64,000 nt of DNA, from NCBI GenBank assembly GCA_902573295.1, contig CACGJB010000001.1:62001-126000 (forward strand), read 5' to 3'. The first letter of the stretch is position 1; every line of letters begins with the position of its first letter. The notes under the pieces are model-generated. The model was not told where the DNA came from. It saw only the letters and a program-made list of their open reading frames with translations, and did no database searches. Both the position numbers and the translations under genes were made by a program. Source of the DNA: an uncultured Pelagibacteraceae bacterium (lineage in GTDB: Bacteria > Pseudomonadota > Alphaproteobacteria > Pelagibacterales > Pelagibacteraceae). Below are positions 1 through 8,493 of this stretch, piece after piece.

Positions 1-156
1 CTCTGCTAGTGGTGAGTTAGCTCTGCCATCGTCATTGAGTTTTGTTGACGTTAATTTTTTTCGTTCTGAATTATTAATATAAAACAACTCAACCAAGATA
101 CCTTTGCCAGGTTTACCAGAATACACATCTAAAACATGAGTTGTGAGCTTTGTCAT
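1..156 (-). CDS. uraH: 5-hydroxyisourate hydrolase (transthyretin-like), N-terminal part, runs off window start
   Basis: Reverse complement from 156 gives MTKLTTHVLDVYSGKPGKGILVELFYINNSERKKLTSTKLNDDGRANSPLAE; the LTTHVLD...GKPG start is the HIU hydrolase signature. 52 codons, open at the window edge. Confidence 0.9.
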   Translation of the reverse strand, partial: MTKLTTHVLDVYSGKPGKGILVELFYINNSERKKLTSTKLNDDGRANSPLAE

Positions 157-203
157 AAAATTATAGTATCATTTAATTTTAAACTTAAATTATTTAAAGT
201 TAT

Positions 204-701
204 ATGAGAACAATAGATAACATTAACGATCTAAACAAGTCTGATTTTTTGTCTATATTTGGTAATGTTTTTGAAAAAACTGAATCAGTTGCTTTGGAAG
301 CTTTTGAGTTAAAACCATTTAAAAACTTCGAAGATATCGTGTTTAAAATGCTTGATATTTATGAAAATTACGAAAAGAATAAAATTTTAGAGATTTTAAA
401 TGCACATCCAGAGCTTGCTGTGGCAAAAAAGATGACATCTGAATCTATATCAGAACAAGCCTCAGCAAAATTAAACCAATGTTCTAATGACGAATATGAG
501 GAATTTAAAAAATTAAATTCAGAATATAAAAAAAAGTTTAATTTTCCTTTTATAATTGCCGTAAAAGGTAAAGATAAAAATGAAATTTTGAATAATTTTA
601 GACAAAGAATACAAAGTGATGTAGAAAGTGAATTTCTTGAAGCAAAAAAACAAGTAAAAAAAATTGCAACCTTTCGCTTAAATGAAATAAATAAAAAATG
701 A
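204..701 (+). CDS. uraD: OHCU decarboxylase
   Basis: 165 aa; ...AHPELA...SISEQASAKL... and FPFIIAVKGKDKNEIL...R patterns of the OHCU decarboxylase family; adjacent to uraH and allantoicase. Confidence 0.88.
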   Translation: MRTIDNINDLNKSDFLSIFGNVFEKTESVALEAFELKPFKNFEDIVFKMLDIYENYEKNKILEILNAHPELAVAKKMTSESISEQASAKLNQCSNDEYEEFKKLNSEYKKKFNFPFIIAVKGKDKNEILNNFRQRIQSDVESEFLEAKKQVKKIATFRLNEINKK

Positions 702-1684
702 AAAAATTTATAAGTGCAAAAATGATTAACTTAGCAGATTCAAGAATTGGATCTAAAATTATTTATAAGACTGACGATTTTTTTGCAGCTGCTGATAGAA
801 TTTTAAAATTAGATAATCCAGTTTTTAAAGATGGACTATTTGACAAACATGGTAAATGGATGGATGGATGGGAAACAAGGAGAAGAAGATCAAAAGGTTT
901 TGATTATTTAATATTAAAACTTGGTAAACCTGGAAAAATATTTGATATAGACATTGACACAACACACTTCAATGGAAACCAACCCACACATGCTTCGTTA
1001 GAGGGTTGCTTAAGTAAAACAAAGCCTAATAAGAAAACAAAATGGATTTCTTTACTAAGCAAAAAAAAACTTGGGCCAAGCCGAAACCATAGCTTCAAAT
1101 CAAAAAACAAATCTGTTTTTAATTATATAAGACTAAACATTTTTCCAGATGGCGGAGTTGCAAGACTAAGACTTTATGGAAAAATTGAAATGGAGAAAAA
1201 CTTTTTAAGCAATAAAACTATCAACCTTACATCTGTTTTGAATGGAGCTTCAATTATTGGTTGTAATAATGAACATTTTGGCAGAGCTGAAAATATCATT
1301 GCACCAGGCAAAGGAAAAAATATGGGAGATGGTTGGGAAACTAGAAGAAGTAGAGGAAAAAACTTTGATTGGCTTATAATAAAATTTGGAAAACCAGGAT
1401 TAATAAAAAAACTAGAGATTGATACCCATCATTTTAAAGGAAACTATCCCGATAGTTGTTCAATTCAAACTGCAAGTATTTCAAAAGATCTATCCAATAA
1501 ATCAATTGTCAATAATTCAAAAAATTGGAAGTTTATTTTAAATAAATCAAAACTATCAGCTCACAAGAAACATATTTTTAAAAAATTCTTAATAAAAAGA
1601 AGTAAGGAAAACTATCTTAAGATAAATATTTATCCAGACGGTGGAATTTCAAGAATAAGGGCATTTGGAAAATTTGTGAAATGA
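698..1684 (+). CDS. alc: allantoicase
   Basis: 328 aa with two repeats of DGWETRRRR..G.D(Y/W)LI(L/I)K(L/F)GKPG...(D/T)HF.GN.P and IFPDGGVARLR / IYPDGGISRIR, typical of the allantoicase double domain. Confidence 0.93.
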   Translation: MKKFISAKMINLADSRIGSKIIYKTDDFFAAADRILKLDNPVFKDGLFDKHGKWMDGWETRRRRSKGFDYLILKLGKPGKIFDIDIDTTHFNGNQPTHASLEGCLSKTKPNKKTKWISLLSKKKLGPSRNHSFKSKNKSVFNYIRLNIFPDGGVARLRLYGKIEMEKNFLSNKTINLTSVLNGASIIGCNNEHFGRAENIIAPGKGKNMGDGWETRRSRGKNFDWLIIKFGKPGLIKKLEIDTHHFKGNYPDSCSIQTASISKDLSNKSIVNNSKNWKFILNKSKLSAHKKHIFKKFLIKRSKENYLKINIYPDGGISRIRAFGKFVK

Positions 1685-2172
1685 AAGTAATAAAAGCAAA
1701 AAAAATTACTAAAAAAAATTTTTCTAAATTTGGTCAATTAATAGATACGTCAAAAAAAAAACCTATAAATATTAATGATGGATATGCAAAAAGATTTGAT
1801 AATTTGATAAATTTAGATGCATCTAAAAACAAAGGGAAAGCAATTGTTAGTATTTTTAAAGCAAAAAAAAGAAAGTTTCCTATGAAAATTGATATGATGG
1901 AAAAACATCCTTTGGGAAGCCAAGCCTTTATACCTATGGAAGATACAAAATTTTTAGTGTTTGTAGCACCAAAAGGAGATAAGCCAGATGTAAATAAAAT
2001 CCGATCCTTTTTAGTCCCAAAACAAACTGGCGTTAACTACAATGCTGGTATTTGGCACTTTCCGTTGATTTCTATGAAAAATATGAATTTTCTAATTGTT
2101 GATAGAAAAGGAAAAGGAAACAATCTTGTTATTTACAAATTTAAAAAAGATAAAATTATTTTGAAAAAATGA
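1681..2172 (+). CDS. allA: ureidoglycolate lyase
   Basis: 163 aa; MEKHPLGSQAFIPM and NYNAGIWHFPL motifs of AllA; ATGA overlap with alc. Confidence 0.9.
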   Translation: MKVIKAKKITKKNFSKFGQLIDTSKKKPININDGYAKRFDNLINLDASKNKGKAIVSIFKAKKRKFPMKIDMMEKHPLGSQAFIPMEDTKFLVFVAPKGDKPDVNKIRSFLVPKQTGVNYNAGIWHFPLISMKNMNFLIVDRKGKGNNLVIYKFKKDKIILKK

Positions 2173-3068
2173 AAAAAAAATACCCAAGAGATTTAGTGGG
2201 ATATGGTTCCAAAAAAGTTAAGGTTAAGTGGCCTGGTAATGCTAAGTTGGCTTTGCAATTTGTGCTTAATTACGAGGAGGGAGCAGAGAATTGTACTCTT
2301 CATGGTGATAAAACTTCAGAAATTTTTTTATCAGAAATTATAGGAGCAAAACCAATTAAAGGTCGAAACTTAAATATGGAGTCAATTTATGAATATGGAT
2401 CAAGAAGAGGATTTTGGAGAATTCACGACCTATTTAATAAAAAGAAAATTCCACTTACTATTTTTGGAGTTGGTATGGCATTGGAAAGAAATGAAGAAGT
2501 TTGTTCGGCAATAAAAAAAGCAAATTACGAAGTTGCTAGTCATGGGTGGAGATGGATTGACTATCAAAATGTATCAAAGAAAAAAGAAAAAAATGATATG
2601 AAACTTGCAGTAAAATCTATAAAAAAGATTTTTGGCAATCAACCTGCTGGTTGGTACACTGGCAGGTGTAGTGAAAATACTCTAGATTTAGTAATTGATA
2701 ATGGCAGTTTTTTATACTGTAGCGACACATACAGTGATGATCTTCCTTATTGGATAAAAAAAGGTAATAAAAAACAACTAATGGTTCCTTACACACTTGA
2801 TAACAATGATATGAGGTTTGCAACCAATCAAGGATTTAATTCAGGTGAACAATTTTATAATTATTTAAAAGATAGTTTCGATGCCCTTTATGAGGAAGGA
2901 AAAACTTCACCAAAGATGATGTCCGTTGGATTGCATTGTAGATTAATTGGAAGACCTGGTAGAATACAGTCTCTTAAAAAATTTTTAAATTACATCTCAA
3001 AATTTAAGGATATTTGGATATGTAAAAGAGTAGATATAGCTAAACATTGGATAAGAAATTATAGTTAA
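2169..3068 (+). CDS. puuE: allantoinase, PuuE type (polysaccharide deacetylase fold)
   Basis: 299 aa; YPRDLVGYG, LNYEEGAE, EYGSRRGFWR, EVASHGWRWIDY, GWYTGRCSENT; ATGA overlap with allA. Confidence 0.92.
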   Translation: MKKKYPRDLVGYGSKKVKVKWPGNAKLALQFVLNYEEGAENCTLHGDKTSEIFLSEIIGAKPIKGRNLNMESIYEYGSRRGFWRIHDLFNKKKIPLTIFGVGMALERNEEVCSAIKKANYEVASHGWRWIDYQNVSKKKEKNDMKLAVKSIKKIFGNQPAGWYTGRCSENTLDLVIDNGSFLYCSDTYSDDLPYWIKKGNKKQLMVPYTLDNNDMRFATNQGFNSGEQFYNYLKDSFDALYEEGKTSPKMMSVGLHCRLIGRPGRIQSLKKFLNYISKFKDIWICKRVDIAKHWIRNYS

Positions 3069-3076
3069 AATTTTTA

Positions 3077-3400
3077 TTATTGTTCCGCAGCTATAGAAGT
3101 ATAGTGAGCAACTGCTTCAATTTCCTCATTAGTTAGTATGCCCTCCATCGCAGGCATTACTCCTATACCGTTTCTAACTGCCATTATAATTCTTTGAATA
3201 TCAGGTCTAATTTCATTTAAATTTGGACCAACCATTGCGTTCGACCCAGCATCTGAGAGCATATGGCATGCAGCACAATTTCCAGCACCCAGAAAAACTT
3301 CTTTTCCCTTATTAAATAATTCATCTGCATTAGCTTGAAAAATTGATAAACATACTAAAATCAATATCACATTCTTCAAATTTAAAAATAATTTTTTCAT
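3077..3400 (-). CDS. small secreted class I c-type cytochrome
   Basis: 107 aa; N-terminal signal peptide, CAACH haem motif, distal GVMPAM methionine region. Confidence 0.85.
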   Translation of the reverse strand: MKKLFLNLKNVILILVCLSIFQANADELFNKGKEVFLGAGNCAACHMLSDAGSNAMVGPNLNEIRPDIQRIIMAVRNGIGVMPAMEGILTNEEIEAVAHYTSIAAEQ

Positions 3401-3539
3401 TTCAAATTTGGTATCATAAATAAAAAAATTAAAAAAGAAAAATTAAATGGAAAGATTGGATGAGTTAAAAATTACAGAAAAAGTAATTTGTTGAATTAAA
3501 TTCATCAAAAAAGTAATAAAGAAGGTAAAAAAAATAAAT

Positions 3540-4430
3540 ATGAAAATATTCGATTGTTTTATGTATTTTGATGAAGAGGTTATTTTAGATCTTAGATTAA
3601 ATATCCTTAATCCATATATTGATTATTTTATTATAGTTGAGAGCTCGTACACACATAAAGGGGACAAAAGAAATTTAAAATTTGACATAAAAAAATTTGA
3701 TAGATTTAAAGAGAAAATTATTTATCTAACTTTTGATGAGATACCAAGCGATATAGAAGAAGTATTTGAAAACGACAGTGAAGATGAAAAATCAAGAAAA
3801 CTTATATTTAATGCTGCTCATAGAGAAAATGGGCAAAGAAATTATATTTCTAAAGGATTAGGAAATGCACAAGATGATGATTTAGTTTTAATTTCTGATG
3901 TTGATGAAATTCCTAATTTACAAAATTTAAAACTGAAAGAAATTAAAAATGAAATAATCCTATTCAAACAAGATATGTTTTATTATAAATTAAATTTAAA
4001 ATTGCCAGACTTGGTATGGTCCGGTACTAAAGGATGCAAAAAAAAGAATTTTAAAAATCCGCAATGGCTAAGAAATATTAAAGATCAAAAATATCCCATT
4101 TACAGATTAGATACCTTTTTTTCAGAAAAAAAATATATGAATTTAAAATTTATTGATAACGGTGGCTGGCATTTTTCTAATATAAAAACGCCAGAAGAAA
4201 TTGAGCATAAACTAAAATCATATCTTCATCATTTAGAGTTTGACGTTAATCCCCTATCACTAGAAGAAATAAAAAATATAATAAAAAATAAACAAGCAAT
4301 TTATGATTTGAAAGTTGACAAAAGAGTGAATAAAATAGGAAATGGAAGTCAACTAGAAGTGTATCCGCTATCAAAATTACCTCTTTACTTGCAAGAGAAT
4401 AGAGAAAAATATAAACTTTGGTTAGATTGA
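3540..4430 (+). CDS. glycosyltransferase family 17 protein
   Basis: 296 aa; MKIFDCFMYFDEEVILDLRLNILNPYIDYFIIVESSYTHKG and DVDEIPNL, typical of GT17. Confidence 0.82.
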   Translation: MKIFDCFMYFDEEVILDLRLNILNPYIDYFIIVESSYTHKGDKRNLKFDIKKFDRFKEKIIYLTFDEIPSDIEEVFENDSEDEKSRKLIFNAAHRENGQRNYISKGLGNAQDDDLVLISDVDEIPNLQNLKLKEIKNEIILFKQDMFYYKLNLKLPDLVWSGTKGCKKKNFKNPQWLRNIKDQKYPIYRLDTFFSEKKYMNLKFIDNGGWHFSNIKTPEEIEHKLKSYLHHLEFDVNPLSLEEIKNIIKNKQAIYDLKVDKRVNKIGNGSQLEVYPLSKLPLYLQENREKYKLWLD

Positions 4431-4431
4431 A

Positions 4432-4722
4432 ATGAAAAAAGCTTACTGGATTGCGAATTATACTGAAATAAAGGACGACGAACGACTTAAAAAATATGCC
4501 GTTAAAGCAAAAGAAGCGGTTGAAAAATATTCTGGAAAAATAATAGCGAGAAGTGCAAATAATGTAACTCTGGAAGGTAGGGAAATGATTAGAGTAGCTC
4601 TTGCAGAATTTCCAGATATTGAAACAGCAAAAAATTGTTACAATTCCGAAGAGTATGTTGAGGCTAGAAAACATTTAGAAAATAATGCTACTAGAGAACA
4701 CATAATTTTTGAGGGAATGTAA
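4432..4722 (+). CDS. DUF1330-type small protein
   Basis: 96 aa; KAYWIA...YTEIKDDERLKKYA...ARSANNVTLEG...R.ALAEFPDIETAKNCYNSEEY, the DUF1330 pattern. Confidence 0.8.
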   Translation: MKKAYWIANYTEIKDDERLKKYAVKAKEAVEKYSGKIIARSANNVTLEGREMIRVALAEFPDIETAKNCYNSEEYVEARKHLENNATREHIIFEGM

Positions 4723-4734
4723 GCTAATAAAGGC

Positions 4735-5370
4735 TTAATACTGAATAGGTTCTGGATCTATACTTCTCCATAAATACCAAGTTGCTACAGAACAGTAAGG
4801 GGAAAACTTTTTGTTTAAATATTTCACATAACTTTCAGGTGGAAGATATTTTTTATTAAAATTTTTTGAAATAGCTCTTAACAAACCAATATCTTGAATT
4901 GGCCAAATATTAGGACGATTATAAGTAAATAATAAAATCATTTCTGCAGACCATCTTCCAATTTGTCTTAATTGAGACAAATAAATTATAGCATCTTCAT
5001 CAGACATTTTTGAAATAAGTCTTGCGTTAAACTCTTTACTTAATATTTTTTGGGCTAAACTTTTTATTCCTCTCACTTTCTGTCTGCTCAGACCACAACT
5101 TTTGAGCTGAATAGTAGATAACTTGCTTACTGTTTTTGCGTTAATTTTATTTTTGCATTTTTTCTTAAATTTTAAAAAAACTGAATTAGCAGCAGCTACA
5201 CTAATTTGTTGCCCAATTATACTTTTACAGAGAGAGAAAAAGACATCTTTTCTTGAAGTTAACACTGTCTCTGAAGGGGATTTATATTTTTTAATCAAAG
5301 AAGACATGATTTTATCTTTTTTAGATAAATATTTTTTTGCTTTATTCCAATATGATGGGGTTTTACTCAT
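4735..5370 (-). CDS. alkA: DNA-3-methyladenine glycosylase II-like (HhH-GPD)
   Basis: 211 aa; IIGQQISVAAANSVF, LRQIGRWSAEMILLF...D, HhH-GPD features. Confidence 0.8.
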   Translation of the reverse strand: MSKTPSYWNKAKKYLSKKDKIMSSLIKKYKSPSETVLTSRKDVFFSLCKSIIGQQISVAAANSVFLKFKKKCKNKINAKTVSKLSTIQLKSCGLSRQKVRGIKSLAQKILSKEFNARLISKMSDEDAIIYLSQLRQIGRWSAEMILLFTYNRPNIWPIQDIGLLRAISKNFNKKYLPPESYVKYLNKKFSPYCSVATWYLWRSIDPEPIQY

Positions 5371-6244
5371 GTCGTGAAATAGATGACTTTTTTTTCAAAT
5401 ACATCTCTCTTCTAAATATAATAATTGATGAAACTATAACTAATAAGGCACCTAATAATGTTTTAGAAGTTGGTATTTCGTTCCAAATAAAATATCCAAA
5501 TATTATAGCAAAGACTAATCCAAGATATTTTAAAGGGGAAACTAAACTTACTTCTGAGTATTTGTAAGATTGTGATAACCATAAATTTGCAAGACCACCT
5601 AATATACCAACCATTGATAACAAAAATAAATCTAGTAAACTTGGCAAGATCCATCCCTGATAAAAAGATAAAAAACTTAGAAGCATTATCGAGAATGAAA
5701 AGAAAAAACTAATTAACCAAGCAGGCTCGGTTGATGATAATTTTCTTATAGCAATAGCTACATAAGATAAGCCTAAGCAAAAAATTATTGGATATATATA
5801 ATATAAATTTAAAGAGCTAAAACCTGGTTCAGTGATGAAAATTATACCAACAAATCCTACTAAAACTGCTAACCATCGATAAATACCAACTTTTTCTTTT
5901 AGTAAAAAAATTGAAAATATTGTTATAAATATCGGTGCTGCAAAAGAAATACTTACAACTGTTGCTAAAGGCAAATTTCTTAATGCTATAAATATAGAAA
6001 CCAAAGCAATTAATCCTGCTAAACATCTTTTAAAATGAAGAAATGGTCTAGTTGTTTTGTAAAAATCTAAATATCTACCTTTAGGAATAAGAAATAAAAT
6101 TGGAATTATTCCACAAAATCCTCTGAAAAATAATACTTGTCCAACGGGATAATCCTCAGACCATTTAACAATCACATCCATAAGTGAAAATGCACATACC
6201 GATATGAACATGTAAAAAAAGCCTAATTGATTTTTTGATAGCAT
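5363..6244 (-). CDS. EamA/DMT-family transporter
   Basis: 293 aa, about 10 hydrophobic segments, duplicated EamA architecture. Confidence 0.82.
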   Translation of the reverse strand: MLSKNQLGFFYMFISVCAFSLMDVIVKWSEDYPVGQVLFFRGFCGIIPILFLIPKGRYLDFYKTTRPFLHFKRCLAGLIALVSIFIALRNLPLATVVSISFAAPIFITIFSIFLLKEKVGIYRWLAVLVGFVGIIFITEPGFSSLNLYYIYPIIFCLGLSYVAIAIRKLSSTEPAWLISFFFSFSIMLLSFLSFYQGWILPSLLDLFLLSMVGILGGLANLWLSQSYKYSEVSLVSPLKYLGLVFAIIFGYFIWNEIPTSKTLLGALLVIVSSIIIFRREMYLKKKSSISRHE

Positions 6245-6278
6245 ATGATTAACTTTAGATTAATTAAGTTAATTATCA

Positions 6279-6722
6279 ATGGAAATAGCAATTTTAGGAT
6301 TAGGATGTTTTTGGGGACCAGAAATTAAGTTTAGTAAACTTGATGGAGTTATTAAAACAGAAGTAGGTTATTGTGGAGGTCATAACGCTGAAACAAATTA
6401 CAAAGAAGTATGCACAGGTAAAACAAATCATGCAGAAGTAGTAAAATTAGATTTTGATCCTAAAGTAATATCGTACGAGAAAATTCTTGAATATTTTTTT
6501 GAAATTCATGATCCAACAACCTTAAATTCTCAAGGACCAGATTTTGGAACCCAATATAGAAGTGAGATATTTTATTTAAATGATCAACAAAAAATTATTG
6601 CTGAAAAAATTATAGAAAAAGTAAACATAAAATTATCAGGAAAAGTTGTAACAAAAACTTCTTTAGTCAAAAATTATTGCCCAGCTGAAGAATATCATCA
6701 GAGATATTTGGAAAAAAGATAA
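6279..6722 (+). CDS. msrA: peptide methionine sulfoxide reductase A
   Basis: GLGCFWGPE active-site motif, EVGYCGG, YRSEIFY. Confidence 0.92.
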   Translation: MEIAILGLGCFWGPEIKFSKLDGVIKTEVGYCGGHNAETNYKEVCTGKTNHAEVVKLDFDPKVISYEKILEYFFEIHDPTTLNSQGPDFGTQYRSEIFYLNDQQKIIAEKIIEKVNIKLSGKVVTKTSLVKNYCPAEEYHQRYLEKR

Positions 6723-6723
6723 A

Positions 6724-7536
6724 ATGTCTCTAATTGATACAAGTTGGTTAGAAAGTAATATTGATAAAGTAAAAATTATTGATTGTTCATGGCATATGCC
6801 TCAAACTCAAAGAAATGGTTTTGAGGAGTATTGTAAAGAACATATCCCAAATGCAATTTTTTTTGATTTAGATAAAAATTCAAAATTAGATACAGATTTG
6901 CCTCATATGCTTACTGATCCTAAATCTTGGGAAAAAATAATGAGCAATATGGGTATAGAAAATAATGATAAAATAGTAATTTACGATAATTCTGATGTAA
7001 TTAGTTCTTGCAGATGTTGGTACAATTTAATTTACTATGGCCATGATCCAAAACTAGTTCATGTGCTCGATGGTGGACTAAAAAAATGGAAAAAAGAGAA
7101 TAAAGCCACAGATGACAAAGAAGTAATCGCTAAAGTTTCTAAATATTCTAGTAAAGAAAATAAAGAGCTTGTTAAAAGTAAAAAACAGATAGATGAAAAT
7201 ATTAATAATAAAGAATTTAACATTGTTGATGCAAGGAGTAGAGAAAGATTTGAGGGAAAAGTTGCTGAACCACGGAAAGGTTTAAGAAGTGGTTCAATAA
7301 AAAACTCTTATTGCCTACCTTTTTCTGAATTAATAAATGATGACCACACTTTCGTTAGTAAAGAAAAAATAATTGAAAAGTTTAAGTCATTTAAATTTGA
7401 CCATAATAAAAATGTTGTTTTTTCATGTGGTTCTGGAGTAACAGCAAGCGTATTGGCACTAGCATATTCTTTAATAAATGCTAAATATATGCCCACAATA
7501 TACGATGGCTCATGGTCTGAGTATGGAAAGAGTTAA
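6724..7536 (+). CDS. sseA: 3-mercaptopyruvate/thiosulfate sulfurtransferase
   Basis: 270 aa; two rhodanese domains, catalytic loop CGSGVTAS, VDARSRERFEGKVAEPR...LRSGSIKNS. Confidence 0.88.
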   Translation: MSLIDTSWLESNIDKVKIIDCSWHMPQTQRNGFEEYCKEHIPNAIFFDLDKNSKLDTDLPHMLTDPKSWEKIMSNMGIENNDKIVIYDNSDVISSCRCWYNLIYYGHDPKLVHVLDGGLKKWKKENKATDDKEVIAKVSKYSSKENKELVKSKKQIDENINNKEFNIVDARSRERFEGKVAEPRKGLRSGSIKNSYCLPFSELINDDHTFVSKEKIIEKFKSFKFDHNKNVVFSCGSGVTASVLALAYSLINAKYMPTIYDGSWSEYGKS

Positions 7537-7539
7537 AAT

Positions 7540-8475
7540 ATGAAAAGATCAACAAAAATTATATCGATAATACTTATATTCTTCTTTATTATTGCGGCTG
7601 TAATCATTGCCAGAACAATGATTGGCAATCATTTCAAAAAAAAATTTAGTAAAAGACCTCCTCCAGGAATAATCGTTAAAGTGGTTGAGCAAAAATTATT
7701 TCAAAATACTATCGAAACATTTGGTACAGCTGTTCCTGCGCAGATTAAGTCATTTAATATTGAAAAATATGAAATATTAGAACCAATTAAATTTAATACG
7801 AAAGTAAAAAAAGGAGATGTAATCGCAAAGTTAAAGAATAGAGATATAACTACTCCTTTTGATGGAATTATTGGAAAACGAGATTTTTCAAACGATATAG
7901 ATGTGTCTCAAACCTCCATTATATTAAATTTAGAAGATACCTCTGTTCTATTTGTTGATGTAGATATACCCGAAACTTTTGCACCTTATGTAAAAAAAGG
8001 TCAAAACGTAGATATAAAATTCTCTGGAAATGCTCTTAAAAAATATTCTGGAACTGTAGAGTCTACTGCAAGTAGAATTGACACAAATAAAAGATCTCTA
8101 CCAGTAAGGATTAAATTAAATAACCCTAACTATGAACTTTTGTCTGGATCGTTATTAGAAATCTCTATTAATTATAATGAAAGAAATTCGTTAAGTATTC
8201 TTGATACTAGTCTGATAATGGAGGGTGATAATGTTTACGTTTATAAAGTAGACAAAGAAAATACTATAAAAAAAGTACCCGTAGAAATAGGCTTAAGAAA
8301 AAAAGGTATTGTAGAAATTACATCTGGTCTAGAAAATGGTGACACGGTGGTTGCTGAAGGTTTAAAAAAAACAAGACCTAATGGAAAGATTAAACCAATA
8401 AAATATGGCTCAAAACAAAATTCATCAGGTTGGGGTAAAAAAAAGAAATCAACTAAAGAAGAAAATAAGAAGTAA
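7540..8475 (+). CDS. RND efflux periplasmic adaptor (membrane fusion protein)
   Basis: 311 aa; N-terminal TM, TPFDGIIGKRDFSNDIDVSQ, EITSGLENGDTVVAEGLKK; directly upstream of the RND permease. Confidence 0.85.
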   Translation: MKRSTKIISIILIFFFIIAAVIIARTMIGNHFKKKFSKRPPPGIIVKVVEQKLFQNTIETFGTAVPAQIKSFNIEKYEILEPIKFNTKVKKGDVIAKLKNRDITTPFDGIIGKRDFSNDIDVSQTSIILNLEDTSVLFVDVDIPETFAPYVKKGQNVDIKFSGNALKKYSGTVESTASRIDTNKRSLPVRIKLNNPNYELLSGSLLEISINYNERNSLSILDTSLIMEGDNVYVYKVDKENTIKKVPVEIGLRKKGIVEITSGLENGDTVVAEGLKKTRPNGKIKPIKYGSKQNSSGWGKKKKSTKEENKK

Positions 8476-8493
8476 TAATAATTAAGAAACTAA

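Noticed and set aside
3447-3494. 15-codon ORF (MERLDELKITEKVIC) in the cytochrome c/GT17 gap
   Set aside because: Too short to judge; could be a leader peptide or gene remnant but chance is likely at this AT content.
4246-4674. 142-aa ORF antisense to GT17/DUF1330 genes
   Set aside because: Phe/Tyr-rich pseudo-membrane composition from AT-rich antisense; spans two good genes.
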